A DNA stretch of 64,000 nt from CAZCQG01 sp964500775 (GTDB taxonomy: Bacteria > Campylobacterota > Campylobacteria > Campylobacterales > CAZCQG01), in assembly GCA_964500775.1 (NCBI GenBank), contig CAZCQG010000001.1, positions 1-64,000 of the forward strand, written 5' to 3'. A program made the position numbers and the translations under genes. Positions 16,460-24,580 of this stretch are shown here, in pieces; position 1 is the first letter of the stretch, and each line of letters begins with the position of its first letter. The notes under the pieces were generated by a model. That model was given only the letters and a program-made list of their open reading frames with translations, did not search any database and had not been told where the DNA came from.

Positions 16460-16755
16460 TGCATCTCCTTTGCCTCTATTTTATTGTGTGCGAGGAATTC
16501 CTCTATTTCGCTAGTCTTGTAGACCACCTTGGATTTGACGAGATAGTAGGGTATCTCTTGGTTCATCCTCATTTTTGAGGCTTGGGACTTTTTGATACCG
16601 TAGAGCTTTTCTAGCTCCTCGCTATCTATGTACCTAATCTTGGCGTTTGATCTCTCTTGAATATCGTTTAATGCTTTTTTGAGGCTAGCGTTAAATATCT
16701 TATCTAGCTCCTCTTTGGTGATATTTACAAGGGAGAACGTATGCGTTTCCATCAT
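16450..16755 (-). CDS. HTH / excisionase-like regulator of the integrative element
   Basis: 101-aa protein with a MerR/AlpA-like HTH in its C-terminal half: IDSEELEKLYGIKKSQASKM, then a wing with EIPYYLVKSKVVYKTSEIEEF. Such proteins act as excisionases or repressors in integrative elements. I use the ATG at 16755 because AAAAGGAG stands 3-8 bases before it, rather than the in-frame ATG at 16770. Two palindromes directly upstream (16768-16782 and 16789-16804) are likely binding sites. Confidence 0.72.
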   Translation of the reverse strand: MMETHTFSLVNITKEELDKIFNASLKKALNDIQERSNAKIRYIDSEELEKLYGIKKSQASKMRMNQEIPYYLVKSKVVYKTSEIEEFLAHNKIEAKEMQWQ

Positions 16756-16767
16756 TGCTCCTTTTTT

Positions 16768-16804
16768 CATATCAATGATATGTTTTTTATCAAAGCGCTT
16801 TGAT
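16768..16804. promoter_or_regulatory. Tandem palindromes upstream of the HTH gene
   Basis: CATATC-AAT-GATATG (16768-16782) and the perfect 16-bp palindrome ATCAAAGCGCTTTGAT (16789-16804) lie just before the HTH gene start. They are good operator candidates for autoregulation. Confidence 0.6.
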
Positions 16805-16848
16805 GGGGGTAGTGTATAAGAAAGGAGGGTTTTTTACACGAGGAAAAA

Positions 16849-17871
16849 TTATGAGATTTTTCTAAAAAGTTCCACTGGATATTTTAATAGATATGTGGTA
16901 GCAAGGTTTCTTTGGGTAAGTTTTACGAAAGAGTTTACGGTATCCATTCTATAAACTGTCTTTTCCTTGCCCATTGCATCAACGAGACTGTTTATTACGT
17001 ACGCATCATTATAATAGGGTGTCTTTGAAGCCCCAAAGATAGGAAAGCGACCGAATGTAGATTTTATAAAGACATAGTGCCCAAACTCATTAAAATTTAC
17101 AGAATATCCAAAAAGTTCTGATACGAGATTTTTTGCAAGCACTTCGGCTAAGTCTCTACTTTTGATATGCAAATGCCTTATTAATTGAAAATACAGAAGG
17201 ATAGCTAGACTTTTAAAAAGGTCTTTTTCTGTGAAGTGTTGCAGGCTAAAATATTGCAGTTTTTCAAGAATAAAATTTAATGTTTCATAATCACCGTCAA
17301 TAGGTTTAAAGCACTCCCAGTCAATCATGGCATATACTGCTAAATAAAACTTTACAAGTTTTTGATGTTTGTGGTACATTTCAGTCGCATACCAAGCAAA
17401 CTTACTATCCATCAACCCATCCGTGTAATAGCCAAAATTATGGATAATAGCGCTTTTATGGTGCTTTAAAAACTGGTTAAAAAAGGGTTTGTTCACTTGT
17501 AGAGTTCTGAAAGTCTTTTTTTGATATTCGGACGTGGTGATAAAATCGCAAGCAATATCCGTATAGTCTATAAACCACAATACTCTATACATCTCTATAC
17601 CGAACAATTCACCATCCAAAGCATAAAACCTATCTTTATCATAAATATTTGTCAAAAAATCATACAAAGCTCGACTATCGCCATACTTAAAATCAGAATG
17701 ATGTTTTTTAAAAAGCTCTATGGTTTTTAAGATGAGACTATGCCTGTTATTCACAGATAAATCCAAGCCTTTTACGGGAATGCAATTTATCGTATAAACT
17801 TCTTTTTGATAGCTTTTAGAAAACTCTATTAGCTCATTGGCAAATTCTGTTAGATTAGCATCTATTTTCAT
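16849..17871 (-). CDS. Unknown protein of the tRNA island
   Basis: 340-aa soluble, mainly helical protein rich in aromatic residues. I see no known motif, signal peptide or membrane segment. It is the rightmost island gene, next to attR, transcribed toward the HTH gene with a 94-bp gap. Position at the end of an element, outside the replication block, is typical for cargo such as phage-interference genes, but nothing in the sequence proves it. Confidence 0.7.
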   Translation of the reverse strand: MKIDANLTEFANELIEFSKSYQKEVYTINCIPVKGLDLSVNNRHSLILKTIELFKKHHSDFKYGDSRALYDFLTNIYDKDRFYALDGELFGIEMYRVLWFIDYTDIACDFITTSEYQKKTFRTLQVNKPFFNQFLKHHKSAIIHNFGYYTDGLMDSKFAWYATEMYHKHQKLVKFYLAVYAMIDWECFKPIDGDYETLNFILEKLQYFSLQHFTEKDLFKSLAILLYFQLIRHLHIKSRDLAEVLAKNLVSELFGYSVNFNEFGHYVFIKSTFGRFPIFGASKTPYYNDAYVINSLVDAMGKEKTVYRMDTVNSFVKLTQRNLATTYLLKYPVELFRKIS

Positions 17872-17939
17872 GAAAATAATAATACTACAAAAATTAGAGA
17901 AGTGGATTTTTCTTTTGGGGTCACAAAAGGGTACACAAA

Positions 17940-17963
17940 AGTATCACCTAGGGTATCACCTAA
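17940..17963 (+). repeat. 12-bp tandem repeats near attR (possible integrase arm sites)
   Basis: AGTATCACCTAG (17940-17951) is followed directly by GGTATCACCTAA (17952-17963). Related units are AGTATCACCAAT / AGTATCACCTAT at 13177-13200 near attL and, reversed, at 12923-12946 outside attL. Confidence 0.6.
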
Positions 17964-18029
17964 TGAAATATTAAAAGAAAAACTACTCTTGAAAAAGTCT
18001 TTGAAGTGCCTATTTTAGGAGGTTTTAAG

Positions 18030-18074
18030 TGGTGGCGCGGGGGAGACTTGAACTCCCGACCTCCGGCTTATGAG
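18030..18074 (-). repeat. attR: 45-bp repeat within the tRNA gene
   Basis: Identical to 13014-13058. It starts exactly at the CCA end and runs to the 5' edge of the anticodon loop, the usual crossover region for tyrosine integrases. Confidence 0.92.
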
Positions 18075-18106
18075 ACCAGCGCTCTAACCAGCTGAGCTAC
18101 CGAGCC
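18030..18106 (-). tRNA. tRNA with CAT anticodon (tRNA-Met, or Ile2)
   Basis: 77-nt tRNA including an encoded CCA. Acceptor strands GGCTCGG and CCGCGCC pair with one mismatch at position 4. The D arm, anticodon loop CTCATAA, and T arm GGGAG-TTCAAGT-CTCCC are all present. The CAT anticodon means elongator Met, initiator Met or lysidine-modified Ile; the first pair and the loop favour elongator Met but Ile2 is not excluded. Its 3' 45 bases form attR of the adjacent island, which preserves a complete tRNA. Confidence 0.93.
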
Positions 18107-18209
18107 ACAATTTGTAGTAAAATAAGGGTGAAATTGTACCTTAAAAAGCTTATGAAGTCAATATAATGAGATGATGATTTGATTGCGCCGAATCAATCGG
18201 CGCAATACG

Positions 18210-18413
18210 TTATTTTTTCATTACGATCGCATCACTCGGACACGCATCGACACACGCAGGTTCATCACCTCCGCACTCGGTACAAGCGTTCGGATCTACG
18301 TAATATACCCCCGCACCTTTTGGGTGCTTGCTATCATCGACTATCGCACTGCTCGGACATTCGGGCAAACACGCATCACAACAAACACAATCTTCTGTAA
18401 TAAACGCAGGCAT
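18210..18413 (-). CDS. Ferredoxin with two [4Fe-4S] clusters
   Basis: 67-aa ferredoxin. Cysteine pattern CVCCDACLPEC with CP, then CTECGGDEPACVDACP, gives two [4Fe-4S] sites of the YfhL/alvin type, with the extended spacing in the second motif. Low-potential electron carrier, plausibly serving the 2-oxoglutarate:ferredoxin oxidoreductase further right or other reductases. AGGAGC precedes the start. Close downstream of a 143-aa hypothetical gene, probably co-transcribed. Confidence 0.92.
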   Translation of the reverse strand: MPAFITEDCVCCDACLPECPSSAIVDDSKHPKGAGVYYVDPNACTECGGDEPACVDACPSDAIVMKK

Positions 18414-18422
18414 TAAAAGCTC

Positions 18423-18854
18423 CTATTTTAAGATTTGTAACCTCTCAATCTCATCTGCTAGGTAGCTAGCAAAGGCGATAAGGTCATCTATCTCTTTTTT
18501 TGATTCTTCGTCATCCCATATTTCCATAAATTTCTCGTCCGCCATTTTTCTCACAAAACGCAACGGTTCTTCGATGACCTCAATCGTGTGTCCATAGCTA
18601 AGCAGATGCGCTTTATCGTAATAGAGACAGCATCTAATTTTATCGGTCGTATAGATTTCATTTCCGCAAGAATCAGAGAGTTTATAACCGATCCCTTCGA
18701 CATAAAAGTCTTCAGGATTCGTATTTGAAATATATGAAGAGTACGGAAGTATTTCTTTGGTGTATGAGTTGTATATTATCGGCTCTAAAAGCTCAAATTT
18801 GGCATTGCTCTCTTTGATAGCGGCATTGATTAACACTTCGCCAAATTTACCCAT
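18423..18854 (-). CDS. Unknown 143-aa protein
   Basis: Small acidic soluble protein. No family recognised. It contains a C-C pair in KIRCCLYYDK and ends with a helical region (EEIDDLIAFASYLADEIERL type). It lies 10 bases before the ferredoxin and follows cheB on the same strand after about 80 bases. It may be the end of the chemotaxis transcript or form a unit with the ferredoxin. Confidence 0.6.
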   Translation of the reverse strand: MGKFGEVLINAAIKESNAKFELLEPIIYNSYTKEILPYSSYISNTNPEDFYVEGIGYKLSDSCGNEIYTTDKIRCCLYYDKAHLLSYGHTIEVIEEPLRFVRKMADEKFMEIWDDEESKKEIDDLIAFASYLADEIERLQILK

Positions 18855-18936
18855 CGCTCCAATATCCCAATTTTTTGAAAATTGTAGCGATATTTGTGTA
18901 AATTTAGATCTATTTATTGATTATTTTTTAGCCACC

Positions 18937-19989
18937 TTAAACACCCATTTTTCTAAGCATTATCACTATTTCATTCGGTATCTGACGCAAAGGTGCGATT
19001 TTATCTACGCCGCCTAGCTCGACCGCGACTTTTGGCATACCGTATACTACGCAACTTTGTTCATCTTGAGCAATCGTTCTTGCACCTGCATTTTTCATAT
19101 TGAGCATACCTTTCGCACCATCTGATCCCATACCCGTAAGTATCACGCCTACGGCGTTGGCGCCTGCTACTTTTGCGACCGAATTAAATAGTACGTCTAC
19201 GCTTGGCTTATGTCCCGATACCTTTTCTCCGCCTCCAAGTTCGACGTAGTATCTCGCACCGCTTCGTCTAAGTGCCATATGATACGCTCCGTTAGCCAAC
19301 AAAGCGAGACCTTTCTCCACATAATCGCCGTTCTTCGCCTCTCTGACTTCAATCTTGCAAAGCTTGTTAAGTCTTTCGGCAAAAGAGGTGGTAAAACTTG
19401 GCGGCATATGTTGCACTATCACTATACCGGGCGTGTCGGTAGGGAGTTGCTCCAATACTTCTCGAAGTGCTTCGGTTCCCCCTGTAGATGCTCCTATGGC
19501 TATTATTTTTCTCGTCGTTTCAGGCAGTGCCATTTGATTTATAGCGGCGTGACTTTCTAGGTCGGCATGGCTTTTGAGCAATGTTTTTACATTGGATCTT
19601 GCGGCAGATTTTACCTTTTCGATAAGCTCACTTTTTATCTCATCGGCACCGTCATATATATTGGAGTGTGGCTTGGTGACAAAATCGACGGCTCCGAACT
19701 CCAAAGCATCCAACGTCACTTGAGCACCGCTTTTTGTAAGCGAGGAGACCATCACTACGGGTGTCGGAACGTAGGTCATAAGCTTTTTCAAGAATGTCAC
19801 GCCGTCCATTCTGGGCATCTCTACATCTAGACATATGACATCGGGTTTGAGCTTGAGCACCTTGTCTCTAGCTACGTACGCATCCGGCGCTACCCCTATG
19901 ACCTCAATCTCCTTGTCGGATTCTAATATATCTTTTATGACGGCTCTTGCCGTGGCGCTATCGTCTACAATAAGTACTTTTACGGACAT
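18937..19989 (-). CDS. cheB: Chemotaxis protein-glutamate methylesterase CheB
   Basis: Removes methyl groups from receptor glutamates and deamidates glutamines, under control of CheA phosphorylation. 350 aa with an N-terminal receiver (Asp9, Asp10, phosphoacceptor Asp55 in CLDVEMPRMDG). A linker and the C-terminal esterase domain follow, with Ser168 (IGASTGGTEAL), His194 (QHMPPSFT) and a late Asp in LTGMGSDGAKG. It overlaps the cheD stop by one base, at the end of the che operon. Presence of the receiver contrasts with Helicobacter, which lacks CheB, and with Campylobacter jejuni CheB, which lacks the receiver. Confidence 0.96.
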   Translation of the reverse strand: MSVKVLIVDDSATARAVIKDILESDKEIEVIGVAPDAYVARDKVLKLKPDVICLDVEMPRMDGVTFLKKLMTYVPTPVVMVSSLTKSGAQVTLDALEFGAVDFVTKPHSNIYDGADEIKSELIEKVKSAARSNVKTLLKSHADLESHAAINQMALPETTRKIIAIGASTGGTEALREVLEQLPTDTPGIVIVQHMPPSFTTSFAERLNKLCKIEVREAKNGDYVEKGLALLANGAYHMALRRSGARYYVELGGGEKVSGHKPSVDVLFNSVAKVAGANAVGVILTGMGSDGAKGMLNMKNAGARTIAQDEQSCVVYGMPKVAVELGGVDKIAPLRQIPNEIVIMLRKMGV

Positions 19990-20453
19990 TATTTCTCGCC
20001 CTGCCCCGTATATTTCATCATCACTTTCCCTGTATCGCTCCGCATCATTATCCTTCTTCCGTAGTTACCGCCGGTGTCTTCGGCGGTCACCTTGATGTTG
20101 TACTCTTTGAGAATCTCTTTTGCGATTATGATATTTTTCTTCCCTATCATCATATGTTCGAGATTTGTGACGTTTATATTCGCACCGCCAAACAGTTTTG
20201 CTTCTACGTTCGCAAGATTGCATCCGATATGCTGCATGGTATCGATGAGCTTCGGGATACTTACGTTGCCGTATTTTGGACTTTGCAATCCATTGCCGTT
20301 CCAAAGAGGGACGAGATAATGATTCATCGCCCCGACCATTTCGACCTTATCATACAGACATACGGCGACGCAAGAACCTAGCACCGTCACTATCTCGGTT
20401 GGCTTGGTGGCGACGTGTATCTCGCCTACGTTTATAAATTTTCTAACATACAT
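19989..20453 (-). CDS. cheD: Chemoreceptor glutamine deamidase CheD
   Basis: 154-aa CheD deamidates receptor glutamines. Catalytic Cys28 (VLGSCVAVCLYD) and His45 (AMNHYLVP) are visible, followed by GGANINVTNLEH and the late GGNYGRR segment of the family. It overlaps cheB by one base and abuts the upstream kinase-like gene by one base, so translation is coupled. With CheB and CheR it forms the adaptation set of this pathway. Confidence 0.94.
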   Translation of the reverse strand: MYVRKFINVGEIHVATKPTEIVTVLGSCVAVCLYDKVEMVGAMNHYLVPLWNGNGLQSPKYGNVSIPKLIDTMQHIGCNLANVEAKLFGGANINVTNLEHMMIGKKNIIIAKEILKEYNIKVTAEDTGGNYGRRIMMRSDTGKVMMKYTGQGEK

Positions 20454-21340
20454 TAAAGCTCGACACCCTCATCAAAATCATCGAATAAAACGGTATTGGA
20501 ATCTGAAAAGCTATTTGTAGTAATCTCATCATTTACCAACGGAATCTTCACGTAAAACTTCGTACTGCCCTCTTTTGTCTCAAACTCCACGTCTCCGCCG
20601 AGTGCTTCAGCCATTCCGCGCGTCACGCTTAGACCTAGCCCTAGCCCCGTATGCGCTCTTGTTCTACCCGAGCTTAATTTTGCAAATCTATCAAAAACCA
20701 TATTTTGAAAAGAGACATTTATCCCCTCCCCCTCATCCGATACGCAGATGACGAATTTTTCATCCTCGATAAAAAAACTTACGTCAATCTTTGCGTTCTC
20801 AAATGAAAACTCGCAAGCGTTGGAGATGAGATTGAGCAAAATCATAAAAATCTTATTGGCATCGCTCACGATAGGTGTCTCGGTTGCATCATTAAAAGAA
20901 ATCTCTAGATGTTTTTCCTCAATAATATATCTAAAGCTTTTGGTAGCGTCGTCAAATACCGACCTTAGGTTGATTTTTGCATAATAGTTCGCGATGTCGC
21001 CGGCCTCGATGTCGGTGGCGGCAAAGATATTTTTGAGATGAAAATCAAGCCTTAAAAGCTCCATATTGAGCAGTTTTACGACAGATTCTTGTTTATTTTC
21101 ATCAAGTTTTCTGTTGAGACTATTTGCGAGATTGAGTAGCGAGCTTACGGGATTATTGAATTCATTTTTGATTATCGAGAGAAACTCCCCTTTTATCTGC
21201 TCCGCTTTTTTCGTCTTTTCGTTCATCTCCAAGAGTTTTTTTGTCATAAATTCCATCTCTTGTATAGATGCCTCTTTTTCGTCGAATCGTTTTTGTATCT
21301 CGGCTATTATCTCTTTGTCCGCGATTTTACTCAAATCCAT
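20453..21340 (-). CDS. Histidine-kinase-like protein lacking the phosphoacceptor His
   Basis: 295-aa soluble protein. A coiled coil (1-50) is followed by a region that aligns with the dimerisation helix of histidine kinases. Where F-L-x-x-x-S-H-E-x-x-x-P is expected it reads FLSIIKNEFNNP, with Asn59 in place of the histidine. The HATPase domain looks complete: N box NLISNACEFS, G1 DEGEGI, F box FDRFAK and G2 GLGLGLSVTRGMAEALGG. It could be an ATP-binding partner that phosphorylates or regulates CheA in trans, or a pseudokinase. It sits between cheR and cheD in one tightly packed operon, so a chemotaxis role is likely. Confidence 0.85.
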   Translation of the reverse strand: MDLSKIADKEIIAEIQKRFDEKEASIQEMEFMTKKLLEMNEKTKKAEQIKGEFLSIIKNEFNNPVSSLLNLANSLNRKLDENKQESVVKLLNMELLRLDFHLKNIFAATDIEAGDIANYYAKINLRSVFDDATKSFRYIIEEKHLEISFNDATETPIVSDANKIFMILLNLISNACEFSFENAKIDVSFFIEDEKFVICVSDEGEGINVSFQNMVFDRFAKLSSGRTRAHTGLGLGLSVTRGMAEALGGDVEFETKEGSTKFYVKIPLVNDEITTNSFSDSNTVLFDDFDEGVEL

Positions 21341-21349
21341 ACAAGCTCC

Positions 21350-22168
21350 TTAAATTTTTTTATATATCGAGGATTTGACCAACGCAAACTCCTCTTTGTT
21401 TCTAGTGAGTGATTCTGAATGCCCGATAAACAACAAAGAGCCTTTTTCTAGCAATTTGTAGAATCTACTCACTAATGCTTTTTGGGTCTCCCCGTTGAAA
21501 TAGATCATTACGTTTCTGCAAAAAATGAAATCAAACTTACTTTTAAATATCCCAAAATCACCGTATACAAGATTGAAACTTCTAAAAATAACCATCTCTT
21601 TGACAAAATCTTTGATCGCGTAGGTCTCCCCTTTGTCTACTTTATTAAAGTACTTCAACAAAATATGCTTTGGGAGGTTCTCTAAAATTTTTGCATTGTA
21701 TATCCCTTTGGAGGCTTTGGAAAGTATATCTACCGATACATCCGTAGCGAGTATTTTTATATCCCACTCGTGGATTCTCTCCAAGTGCTCTAATAGAAAA
21801 ATAGCGATTGAATACGGCTCTTCTCCGCTTGAACAAGCCGCCGACCAAATGCGGAGTTTTTTATTTTTTGCGCCTAATAAGATCTTTGATAGATTCTCTT
21901 CTAAATACACCCATTGTCCCGGCTCCCTGAAAAAAGAGGTTACATTTGTCGAAATCGCGTCCGCCAACTGAAAAAACTCATCGGGATTCTGCGGATTTAC
22001 GACATAGTCGTAATACTCTCTATAGGTATTCAGCCCGAGTTTTCTTAGTCGCTTCGCGAGCCTCCCTTGCACGAGCGAAACCTTGTGCTCCGAGAGCGAG
22101 ATTCCTATCTTTTCATAAACGAGTTTTTTGAAGAGATCAAACTCCTCTTTTGTAATTCTTGTTTCCAT
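21350..22168 (-). CDS. cheR: Chemotaxis protein methyltransferase CheR
   Basis: Methylates glutamates on chemoreceptors using S-adenosylmethionine. 272 aa: the N-terminal all-helical domain (about 1-75), then the Rossmann domain with the cofactor motif IWSAACSSGEEPYSIAIFL, LATDVS and the RNVMIYF segment typical of CheR. It lies 9 bases after cheA and just before the kinase-like gene, in the order cheA-cheR-kinase-cheD-cheB. Confidence 0.96.
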   Translation of the reverse strand: METRITKEEFDLFKKLVYEKIGISLSEHKVSLVQGRLAKRLRKLGLNTYREYYDYVVNPQNPDEFFQLADAISTNVTSFFREPGQWVYLEENLSKILLGAKNKKLRIWSAACSSGEEPYSIAIFLLEHLERIHEWDIKILATDVSVDILSKASKGIYNAKILENLPKHILLKYFNKVDKGETYAIKDFVKEMVIFRSFNLVYGDFGIFKSKFDFIFCRNVMIYFNGETQKALVSRFYKLLEKGSLLFIGHSESLTRNKEEFALVKSSIYKKI

Positions 22169-22177
22169 AGACTCCCG

Positions 22178-24307
22178 CTAAAAAAGACCGTCGACATTTA
22201 ATATGAGCGCTATCTCTCCATTACCCAAAACTGCACCGCCCGAGATCTCTTTGAGATGCGACAATGTTTTACCGAGAGTTTTAATAACGACTTGCTGTCT
22301 ACCTATAAGGTCATCAACGAGTATTGCAAATCTGCCTCTCTCGTTTTCGGCACAAACAAGCGTGCTTTCCCAAATATTAGGCTTTTGCGTATCAAGCTCC
22401 AAAAGCCTGTTAAGTCTAATAACCGGAAGTAATTCCGAACGGAGGTTGACAAACTCCCCTTTCCCTTGCGCCGTGTGGACAATATCTTTCGTAGGTCGAA
22501 AAGATTCTACGATGGAGAGCGTAGGGATGATATACACCTCGCCGCCGCTTTTTACAAGCATACCGTCAATAATGGCAAGCGTAAGCGGTAACAAGATTGC
22601 AAACTTCGACCCTTTGCCCGGAGTACTGTCTATTTCGATTTTTCCGCGGAGCTCCTCGATTGACGTCCGTACGACATCCAGTCCTACGCCGCGTCCCGAG
22701 ATGTCGCTTATCTTATCTGCCGTCGAGAAACCGGGCTGCATAATCAAACCGTAGATTTGCGCATCGCTCAACTCTTCGTTTTCGCCCACCAAACCTCGTT
22801 CTTTAGCTTTTTGCAAAACCTTTTCCTTGTTTATACCCCTTCCGTCATCGCTTATCTCTATGACGATGTTGCCGCCCTTGTGGTAGGCTTTGAGGTATAC
22901 CGTCCCCTCTTCGGGTTTGCCTGCTTTGATTCTGTCCTCCGCGGTTGCTTCTAGTCCGTGGTCAATGGCATTTCTGATAATATGCAATAGGGGATCTTGC
23001 AACGCATCTACCATTGTTTTGTCTATCTCGGTATCTTCACCCGATATTACGAGACGCACCTCTTTTTTCACTTTTTTAGAGGCATCTCGCGTCACTCTCC
23101 GCATTTTTTCAAAAGTATCTTTGATCTGTACCATCCGCAGAGACATAACCCTACCTTGAATGAGCTTGGTGATCTTTGAAAGCGTTTCTATCGTTTTGTT
23201 TACACTATCGCTTTTGAGCGTTTTTATGGCGGCGTTTTCCCCTAAGAAGTTTTGCGCGATAACAAGCTCACCGACAGAATCAAATAGTTCGTCAAGCTTT
23301 AGGGTGTCTATTTTTACAAAGGAGCGTTTTTCCATTTTTTTCGGCTCGCCCTCTTTAGATTCCGAAGCCTCTTGGCTAGCGCTAGATTTTTTGACATCTT
23401 GAGAAGCACTTACGGTGTTGTTCTCCTCGATTTGCTCGTTTATGGCTTCTATTTTTTCCCCTTCAGCCAAAGCATCGTCTTGGGCGGCAGCGACGACTTT
23501 CTCCTCTTGGGCTAGAAGCTCTACGCTATACTCTTCATCTTCTAAGTATTCAAAAATCTCTTTAATATCGTCTAGCGACTTTTCGCTCTCCAAGAAAATC
23601 TCGACACTTTTTATAAAATGTTTTTCGGTCTCTAGCTCTTGAAGCGAAGGGATGGCGGACATATCCCATTTAGATTCTATAATTCTTCCTTCGGCGTTTA
23701 GCAATCTAAAATAGGTCGAATGATCCTGACCGCGCAAATATAAATCTTCATCGAGTTTGAGCACTATTTTGTAAAGCATCGCACCATCGGGCAAAGCCGC
23801 AAACAGATGTGCGTACTCGCCGCCGTCTATAGTTTGCGGAGCGCAATCTTCGCCGAATTCCGAAGAGAGGTCGCTCGTAGGCGCAGGGGTCGCTTGGACT
23901 TTTTGCGTCTCGGCACGGGGAGATTCTTTGTTTGAGAGGAGCTTAAAACCCTCTATGCAGTGCATATATTTCTCGGGCTTTCCCTCTTTTTCGTTCACTT
24001 CATATTCAAAGACTTCTTTGATGACATCCACGCCGTCCAAAAAGAGGTCTATCTCCTCTCTACCCGGAGAATCGGAGCTGCTTCGGTAATAATCCAACAC
24101 ATCTTCAAACGCATGCACAAACTCTCCGAGTCTCCTAAATCCGAAAGAGTTCGCAGAGCCTTTCAGCGTATGCACTCCGCGAAATAGCTCATTGAGCAAA
24201 TCTTTGTCGTCGCTTCTATCCTCAAGGTCGAGAATCTCGACATCCAATTTTTCGATAATCTCCGTCGCTTCCTCTACGAAAATCTCTTTTAATCTCTCTT
24301 TATTCAT
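22178..24307 (-). CDS. cheA: Chemotaxis histidine kinase CheA
   Basis: Central kinase of chemotaxis, about 709 aa. An Hpt domain with phosphoacceptor His in GVHTLKGSANSFGF is followed by a regulatory stretch, a linker rich in Glu/Ser, the dimerisation helices and a HATPase domain (HIIRNAIDHGLE, ISDDGRGI, GRGVGLDVV). A CheW-like C-terminal domain ends the protein. The start at ATG 24307 overlaps the STAS gene stop as ATGA, so I reject the GTG 12 bases upstream. No receiver domain is attached, unlike CheA in Campylobacter and Helicobacter, which usually have one; CheY here is separate. Confidence 0.95.
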   Translation of the reverse strand: MNKERLKEIFVEEATEIIEKLDVEILDLEDRSDDKDLLNELFRGVHTLKGSANSFGFRRLGEFVHAFEDVLDYYRSSSDSPGREEIDLFLDGVDVIKEVFEYEVNEKEGKPEKYMHCIEGFKLLSNKESPRAETQKVQATPAPTSDLSSEFGEDCAPQTIDGGEYAHLFAALPDGAMLYKIVLKLDEDLYLRGQDHSTYFRLLNAEGRIIESKWDMSAIPSLQELETEKHFIKSVEIFLESEKSLDDIKEIFEYLEDEEYSVELLAQEEKVVAAAQDDALAEGEKIEAINEQIEENNTVSASQDVKKSSASQEASESKEGEPKKMEKRSFVKIDTLKLDELFDSVGELVIAQNFLGENAAIKTLKSDSVNKTIETLSKITKLIQGRVMSLRMVQIKDTFEKMRRVTRDASKKVKKEVRLVISGEDTEIDKTMVDALQDPLLHIIRNAIDHGLEATAEDRIKAGKPEEGTVYLKAYHKGGNIVIEISDDGRGINKEKVLQKAKERGLVGENEELSDAQIYGLIMQPGFSTADKISDISGRGVGLDVVRTSIEELRGKIEIDSTPGKGSKFAILLPLTLAIIDGMLVKSGGEVYIIPTLSIVESFRPTKDIVHTAQGKGEFVNLRSELLPVIRLNRLLELDTQKPNIWESTLVCAENERGRFAILVDDLIGRQQVVIKTLGKTLSHLKEISGGAVLGNGEIALILNVDGLF

Positions 24308-24570
24308 ACGCTTTTCCACTCTATTTTGCCGAAATTATCAAACATACAGCTGCCGCTATCAATCATAGGAATCTTTATAGAAGGCTTTGTTTTCTTGAGG
24401 GCAAAAAGCAACTGAAATACCGCAGAGGTCGCAAACTCACTATTTGTCCCTTCAAAATGTATCTCCTCAATATATTCCAATCGAGGCAAGATAAACCCCT
24501 TAAGCTCGGTCACGTCGTCAAGCTCCATCATAATGTCGAGATTCAAGCTCTCTCCGTCTATATTAAACAT
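24304..24570 (-). CDS. STAS-domain protein in the chemotaxis operon
   Basis: 88-aa protein with the alternating strand-helix pattern of STAS/anti-anti-sigma domains. A conserved phosphorylatable Ser/Thr is possible in FEGTNSEFATSAVFQLL. It overlaps cheA by 4 bases and follows cheW by 10. A STAS protein in a che operon suggests a membrane or scaffold link, or control by partner switching, but no matching anti-sigma kinase is adjacent except the His-less kinase at 20453. Confidence 0.7.
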   Translation of the reverse strand: MFNIDGESLNLDIMMELDDVTELKGFILPRLEYIEEIHFEGTNSEFATSAVFQLLFALKKTKPSIKIPMIDSGSCMFDNFGKIEWKSV

Positions 24571-24580
24571 TTGTGCCCCT

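Larger units (their letters stand above)
13014..18074. mobile_element. Integrative element in tRNA(CAT) with integrase, Rep, ssDNA-binding-like and toxin genes
   Basis: The element is bounded by 45-bp direct repeats and has its tyrosine integrase directly inside attL. Contents are int and a MazF-like gene rightward, then rep, an ssDNA-binding-like gene, an HTH/excisionase-like gene and an unknown gene all leftward. There are no structural phage or conjugation genes. With an apparent replication initiator this looks like a small self-replicating integrative element, plasmid-prophage chimera or phage satellite. Confidence 0.88.
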
